Shown here piece by piece: positions 58,933 to 64,000 of a stretch of 64,000 nt of DNA. The notes beneath the pieces are model-generated. The model saw only the letters and a list, made by a program, of their open reading frames with translations, had not been told where the DNA came from and did no database searches. The position numbers were made by a program, and so were the translations under genes. The stretch is from Dentipellis sp. KUC8613 (lineage: Eukaryota > Basidiomycota > Agaricomycetes > Russulales > Hericiaceae): positions 248,001 to 312,000 of the forward strand of contig NSJX01000033.1 in NCBI GenBank assembly GCA_002286715.1. Direction: 5' to 3'. Positions within the stretch are counted from its first letter, which is position 1. Each line of letters starts with the position of its first letter.

Positions 58933-59343
58933 CGGCGGGGGGAGGAAGTCGTGCAGCTAACAAGGGGGTCACCGTGTGGTCCGGTAAGGTAACTGTCGAG
59001 TCTGACTTCTACGGCTTTTCGCGTATGCATGATGTAGAGATCCTATTATCGCACGCTTGGGAGATGTATCCCGTACTGCAGTGCCTGTCGACGTAGACCT
59101 AGGAAAGCTAGAAGTCAGATGACTTGCCTTCTGTGTACAACGTGGTGCCGGCGCTTGCGAACCCGTTTCCCTAGTAGCTAGTGCCAAAGCTACAAATGAA
59201 TTAGTCCTCGAACGAAATACATGCCTCAGTGTCGTCCTCGCAGGTAGAGTACATATGTGGTGTACATGCATCAGTACAATAGTCCAAACAACAAATCAGC
59301 AAATCAGCAAAGCATTAAACCACAGCAAAAGCAAAAGCAAACA
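58933..59343. other. intergenic, no gene seen
   Basis: 411 bases between the short paralogue start and the F-box-like gene G stop. A run of CAAAGCAAAAGC repeats near 59310-59342 is low complexity. Confidence 0.45.
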
Positions 59344-61453
59344 TCACGCTCCCCCCGCGCGCGCCCTCACCCACCTCCAAAACCGCCTCCACCGCCTCCG
59401 CCCCCTCCTCGCACGCGTCTCCCCAACCATCCCCTCGCCATGCGACTCGACCGAGCGCGGCACGACATACACCAGCCCGAGCAGCTCCTGCACATAATAC
59501 GGGTTCTCCGCGCCGTCCCACACGAGCGTCGGCACGGCGCGCCGGAGCGCGTCCGCGTGCTCCGCGGCGAGGCGCGCCTTGGCGATGCCCACCGCCTCGA
59601 TGCGCGGCGCGGCGCGCCGCCGCAGCGCGTCGACGAGCAGCGCGAGCGTGCCGGCGTTCTGCCCCTCGTTGAGCAGCCGGAAGTCGAAGTGCGCGATGCC
59701 GATGCGGCGCAGGCGCGGGAACGGCTGTCTGTGCGCGTGTCCATGTCCATAGCTAGCTGTTGAGGGCGACTTCTCTAGCTCCGACGCTGCGGAAGGCGGG
59801 ATGGCCCCGAGCCGCCAGAACGCGTCGATGAAGAAGTACGCGGGCAGCCCGTCGAGGTAGACCGCCTCGAGCGCGGGCAGCGCGCCGAGCACGGCAGGCA
59901 CGTCCATCGCCTTCGCCTCCAGGAACCCGAGGCCCTCGCCGGAGAGGCGCACGCTGCGCACGCCCGCGCCGAGCGCGCGCACGGCCTCGCGCACGGCGGC
60001 GCCCCACGCGCGGTCCGCGTCCTTGTACTTGACGTCGAAGGCCGGCGCGCGCCAGTGCGCGTCGTCCGCGCGCAGGCTGTACGGCCCCGGCCACTCGCAG
60101 GGCAGCGCGGGCTCGATGTGCTCGCGCCACCCGCGGAGGTGGATGTTGTGCCCGTCGTCGATGGAGGCTGAGAGGCTCTGGATGGGTGGAGGTGCGGGCG
60201 CGGGTGCAGGTGCGGAATTGTGGTCGCGGAGGATGAGCCGCAGGAGCGCGAGGGCGTGCTCGCGGATGTCCGGGCTGGGGCTCGGGCGCCCGGTGGCGGC
60301 TGTGAGCTCGGGCGCGTGGTGCACTTGGATGGTGGCGGAGGGCGGGAGCGAGAGGTGCTGGGTGAGCCAGAGGCAGTTGCGCATGTCGTCGAGGAGATGG
60401 TATCTCTTCAGATGTGGCAGGCACACTTCGCGTCCAGCGATAGGTGCTGCTGCCGCGCGTTCTCTGGGAGATCGGGGGATCGCAGAATCGAGGTGCAGGC
60501 GTTGCAGTCTTGGGAGACGTTCGAGCAGCGAGAGCAGCGTCTCCATGCTCAAGCCGGGGAACTGCTCCACCCTCAGATCCCTCGACAGTGACAGATCCAC
60601 GATGTTGTCATACAGCGGCGACGCCCACGGAATGAACACATTCCTCAGCGACAGCTGCCTCAGCCGCGGCGCCCTACGCGCGAACAAATTGTCAGGGAGC
60701 GCCATGGGCACGACGGCGCCATACAGGTACCCGCGCGTGCCGTCGCACGAGAACGATTCGAGGAGCGGCGCCTCGGCAAGCAGCGGCGGGACCACCTGCT
60801 GGTACACGGGGTCGGGCCACAGCACGAGGGCGCGGAGGGCGAGCGTGTGGATGCGGCGGAGCTCCGCGAGGATCGCGAGCATGGGCGCCATGAGCACGTC
60901 GAGCGCGGTCGACGAGAAGTAGCCGTCGATGCGGACGTCGATGCCCGCGTCCTTCGAGCGCTGCACGCGCGCGGGCGTGAGCGGCGGCAGCGAGCAGATG
61001 TCGATGCCCCATAAGGCTGGGTGCGCGAGCGCGACGCTGCGCCAGCGCCGGCAGACGTGCGTGACCTTGATCCACCCGAGGATGTCGCACGGCCGCCGCC
61101 GCGCGGCGTTCGTTTGCGGGTCGTAGAAGGCGGGGATGTCGTCGTGCGCGAGGAAGGTGAAGATGCGCGCGAGCAGCTCGGGCAGGAGGCGCTCGGTCGG
61201 CGAGAGGGCGTTGCGCCGCGCTTTGAGGAGGGTCGTGGCGAGCGATGCGCCTACGAGCTCGTCGTCGAGCTTTGCGCGCGCCTCCTCGACGAGCCGGGGC
61301 TCGCTCGACGCAGTCACGTCGTCCCAGTGTGAGACCCTTGACTGATAGATGGAGGTCCATGCAGCTACACTGTTTCTCGTGCGCGTTCAGCGTGGCGTAA
61401 GAAAAGGAGTCCCGCGAGACGACACACCTGGAAGGAGGGAATGCCAGCGCCAT
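59344..61453 (-). CDS. F-box-like protein G
   Basis: Exon 1 61428-61453 (26 nt, MALAFPPS, phase 2, donor GTGTGT) and exon 2 59344-61336, 672 aa. The acceptor is a less usual AAG at 61337-61339. Seen: SHWDDVTASSEPRLVEEARAKL, F-box-like core TERLLPELLARIFTFLA, WIKVTHVCRRWRSVAL, LWGIDICSLPPLTPARVQRS, leucine-rich repeats, and a basic C terminus RRRWRRFWRWVRARAGG in place of the acidic tail of copies A and C. It is the most GC-rich of the family, with almost every third position G or C, and sits 31 kb away from the next copy. An extra intron near residue 560 (around SYGHGHAHRQ) is possible. Confidence 0.8.
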
Positions 61454-61979
61454 CTCACGCACCCTGCTGGCGACAGTTGGAGATTGAAGGAGGTATGCCT
61501 CGAGGATCCTCGTGGACGCAGCAGAGTCACCCTAAGGCCCATACCTAAAAGCACATCGCACATCGATTCACAGGATCCGAGTACTCGTGTTATCGGGCGC
61601 TGGGCTGCCCGCCATGGGGCATCCGACCCGGCGCCCAATGGAGTAGTTAGGCAACACGCTAGCCGAGTCAGCTTTTCGGCAGAGTGTCGAGTTTCCCCCA
61701 AAGAATGTCCGACATTTTGGCACCAGCCATGTTTGCTCTGTCTCGGAATGTTAGATCTTACCGTGCCGACAAGAACCTCGTTGTTGACACAACCTCGCCT
61801 TACATGCCCTGCCCCTCGCAAAGTTCATCCCAAGAATGCATTACAGAATGAATTTTTGATCGCTAGCATGGCATAGCAAGGCATACAAGCATGAAAAGAG
61901 CTGCGAGAGATACGGATATGAGAGTGTGTGCATGCCTCCTGCGCCCGACCCAAACCACCACAACGGAAGAGTAAAACGT
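61454..61979. other. intergenic, no gene seen
   Basis: 526 bases between F-box-like gene G start and the eL31 stop. No coding signal recognised. Confidence 0.45.
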
Positions 61980-62690
61980 TTACTCCGCGTCCGCGACGAC
62001 GGTTTGGAGGCCCTGCGAGGTGAACCATATTTAGATGTTATAATCGCAAGGAGGATAGTAGGGGGCGTACCTTGAAGCCACCAGCGGGGACGGGGATGTG
62101 CGAGGCGTAGGTGTAGAGCTTCTCCTTCGCGTTCTCCTCGTCATTGCGCTTCCCTGTAAAATCATCAGCAACCGTACGTTTCTGGTGATAAACGGGCATA
62201 GGAGGTAGGAGCAACTCCCGGCATTTAGACCAAGGATCCGCTCTCCGCCCTCTCTCTAGCCGCTTCCTTCACGAAGAAATATCCCACTCACGCTCAAGCT
62301 TGACCCGAATCCGATGCGGCACGCTCTTAATGCCACGCTCCCACAGCGCCTGGTTGAGCTTGGGGTCGATGCGGACGTCGGTGGTGCCCATCGCCTTCTG
62401 CGCGAACTCGATGACGGCCTTGACGCTCTTCGGCGCGCGCTTCTTGAACGCAACGTCGTGCACGCGCTTGTGCAGGTGGATCGTGTACTCGCGGGTCACG
62501 ACGTCCTGGAGCGCGGAGCGGGTCTTGCCCCCGGTCTGTCATTCGCACCGCACACAGTGAGCATCCAGATCGAGAATTTATCGGTCAGTCGGTCGGGGTG
62601 TAAGTACCTTGGTCTTTTTGTTGGCCTGGTGACGGGGAAGGTCAGCATCGCGGCGGGAGGGTGGGGGACAAATGGGGGACGCACGGCCAT
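61980..62690 (-). CDS. RPL31: 60S ribosomal protein eL31
   Basis: Large-subunit protein at the polypeptide exit tunnel. Exons 62685-62690 (only ATG GCC coding), 62608-62625 (18 nt), 62292-62535, 62071-62153 and 61980-62012, 127 aa. Seen: [86 protein letters not shown], and the end LQTVVADAE. The two-codon first exon and 18 nt second exon are typical of ribosomal protein genes with early introns. All phases match. The introns show no clear snoRNA boxes. Confidence 0.95.
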
Positions 62691-63543
62691 TTCTTGAAGT
62701 CTTGAGGGAGGGGAACGTCGAAGACGGCGTGGATAGTGTTACAGCGGGTCGGACCGTGGCTTGTTTGGTACCGTGTGTGGCGCGCGCCCAGGCTCTGCGC
62801 CACCAAACAAGGTTCGGTGGCTGATTCCGCTATACAGGACCACGGCAAATACCGGGGCCGAGGTGCCGCGCCTTTGTTCTGCATGCGTCCATTGTTCCCG
62901 GCTTGTGCCTCCCTTTGTTTCTTTGTTCGCGCATCCGCTTGTGCGCCGTGCCCAGCCATATGCATTGTGCTCGCCGTCCCTGGCGCGCGGACAATACGGC
63001 CGCGCGTGGTTTTGGAAGGTGCGTGCGCCAGGAACGGGCGTGATACGATCATGCCTGGGCTCGGACTTGGGCTTGCACAGGGCTTCCCATTGTGCCAAGG
63101 TCGCACACACAATGGCTGCTCCGCGGGCCCCCGCTGGCAGGTATGCAGCTTGTCGCGGGCAGGAGAGCGAAATGCATCCAGTGTGTCTTGTCTGCGACTC
63201 AGATTTCAGAATACAATGCGTGCATCTGCGAGGCTGCAGGTGCGAGTTGCGACGTCGACGGCGGTATCAGCATCCGACTGGGCTCGCAAGAAAGAAGAGG
63301 GTATTAATGATCGCTGACAGCACAGATCGCGCTCGCGCTTCCGCCAGGGCCGCGGCACGCGATTGGCCCGCGTGCGCGAAATACGAACCTTCCTTCCCCA
63401 CACCTATTTCTATAAAGCCGCGCTCCTTTCGCCCTTTCTCCTCGTCTCTTTTGACTCCTCCGCCCTCCTCCCGCTCCTCGCCCCCATCGTCGTCGCTCGC
63501 ACCGACCTTCGTTCGCCCCGCCCGTCCTTTCCCACCAGACAAG
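62691..63543. other. intergenic between divergent eL31 and CFEM genes
   Basis: About 850 bases. It holds both promoters. A run of TATAAAG at about 63411-63417 lies 130 bases before the CFEM start and may be its TATA box. Confidence 0.45.
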
Positions 63544-64000
63544 ATGCGCTTCACCCTCGCCACCGTCGCCGCCGCCCTCGCGTCCACCGCGTCCGCGTCC
63601 AACCTCCTCCTCGCCCGCCAGGCCGGCTACCCGAGTACGCGTCTCCCTTTCACCTCCCTCTCCCTTTCCCTCCCACTCACTCACCCGCCCCTGTGAAGAC
63701 TGCGCCGTGCCCTGCCTCACCTCCGCCGACTTCGGCTCGTGCAGCCAGTCGGACCTCAAGTGTCTCTGCACCTCGGCGAACTTCATCACCTCCGTCACGC
63801 AGTGCATCGAGAGCAGCTGCCAGGGCTCCGACCTCACCAACGCCGAGGCCGCCGCGCAGTCCGAGTGCGCCGCCATCGTGCGTGCCCCCATCCCCCATCC
63901 CTTTGTCTGACCCGTGCTGACTGTGGGATCGTGCGCCGTGCTCCAGGGCGTCTCGCTCACCTCGTCCATCCCCGCGCCCACGTCGACCGCGCCCTCGTCG
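63544..64000 (+). CDS. secreted CFEM-domain protein, 5' part
   Basis: Exons 63544-63634, 63699-63877 and 63947 to the window end; the 3' part is missing. Seen: signal peptide MRFTLATVAAALASTASAS, then a CFEM domain with all eight Cys: CAVPC, GSC, KCLC, TQC, SSC and SEC, including the Asp (ADF) and Ala-rich spacing typical of the family. After the domain a Ser/Thr/Pro-rich region (SIPAPTSTAPSS) starts, as in GPI-anchored CFEM proteins. Family roles include haem or iron capture and host interaction; which applies here cannot be told from the fragment. Confidence 0.9.

Noticed and set aside
56817..62291. snoRNA genes in the larger introns of eL34 and eL31
   Set aside because: No paired C (RTGATGA) and D (CTGA) boxes with terminal stems were seen; one TGATGA lies too close to the 3' splice site.

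Overview
The window is a stretch of fungal nuclear chromosome, almost certainly from an Agaricomycete basidiomycete (a polypore-like wood or litter decayer fits best, but the genus cannot be fixed from sequence alone). The evidence is: GC-rich, CpG-rich exons cut by many 45-70 nt GT-AG introns; basidiomycete-type F-box-like genes; CAP59/CAP10-type glycosyltransferases; a CFEM secreted protein; and a rhamnogalacturonase. Most coding sequences here are spliced. All exon coordinates were built by hand from splice sites, reading-frame phase and family motifs.

Left part (0-13 kb): the 3' part of a GH28 rhamnogalacturonan hydrolase, a complete GT90 (CAP10-type) glycosyltransferase, two F-box-like genes with a decayed third copy between them, a SURP-like acidic protein, and a minus-strand relative of 2OG-Fe(II) dioxygenases that has lost its iron ligands and may carry a frameshift. 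Next (14-30 kb): an F-box-like gene, an arsenite methyltransferase, the complex I 75 kDa subunit head-to-head with a Ste24 CAAX protease, two more F-box-like genes and an alpha/beta-hydrolase.

Middle (30-49 kb): four copies of one short-chain dehydrogenase gene with identical lengths for all seven exons, an alpha/beta-hydrolase whose oxyanion hole is encoded partly by a 14 nt exon, a divergent pair made of a GT69 (CAP59/CMT1-like) transferase and an SGNH-fold capsular-associated-type protein, and a four-helix membrane protein with a 4 nt microexon and a GC-AG intron.

Right part (49-64 kb): a gene-poor stretch, then a 2.6 kb CpG desert that holds the 3' half of a 15-exon gene. The 5' half of that gene has normal composition and a shorter paralogue 2 kb away. 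The predicted product resembles an MLKL-type layout (N-terminal helical bundle, then a kinase-like N-lobe). The two paralogues flank ribosomal protein eL34. A last F-box-like gene, ribosomal protein eL31 and the 5' part of a CFEM protein end the window.

Housekeeping genes (complex I, Ste24, eL31, eL34) are interleaved with expanding accessory families (F-box-like, SDR, MLKL-like), so the window mixes conserved and fast-evolving content. The two parts most worth follow-up are the CpG-free chimeric gene at 52.6-55.6 kb and the SDR and F-box expansions.
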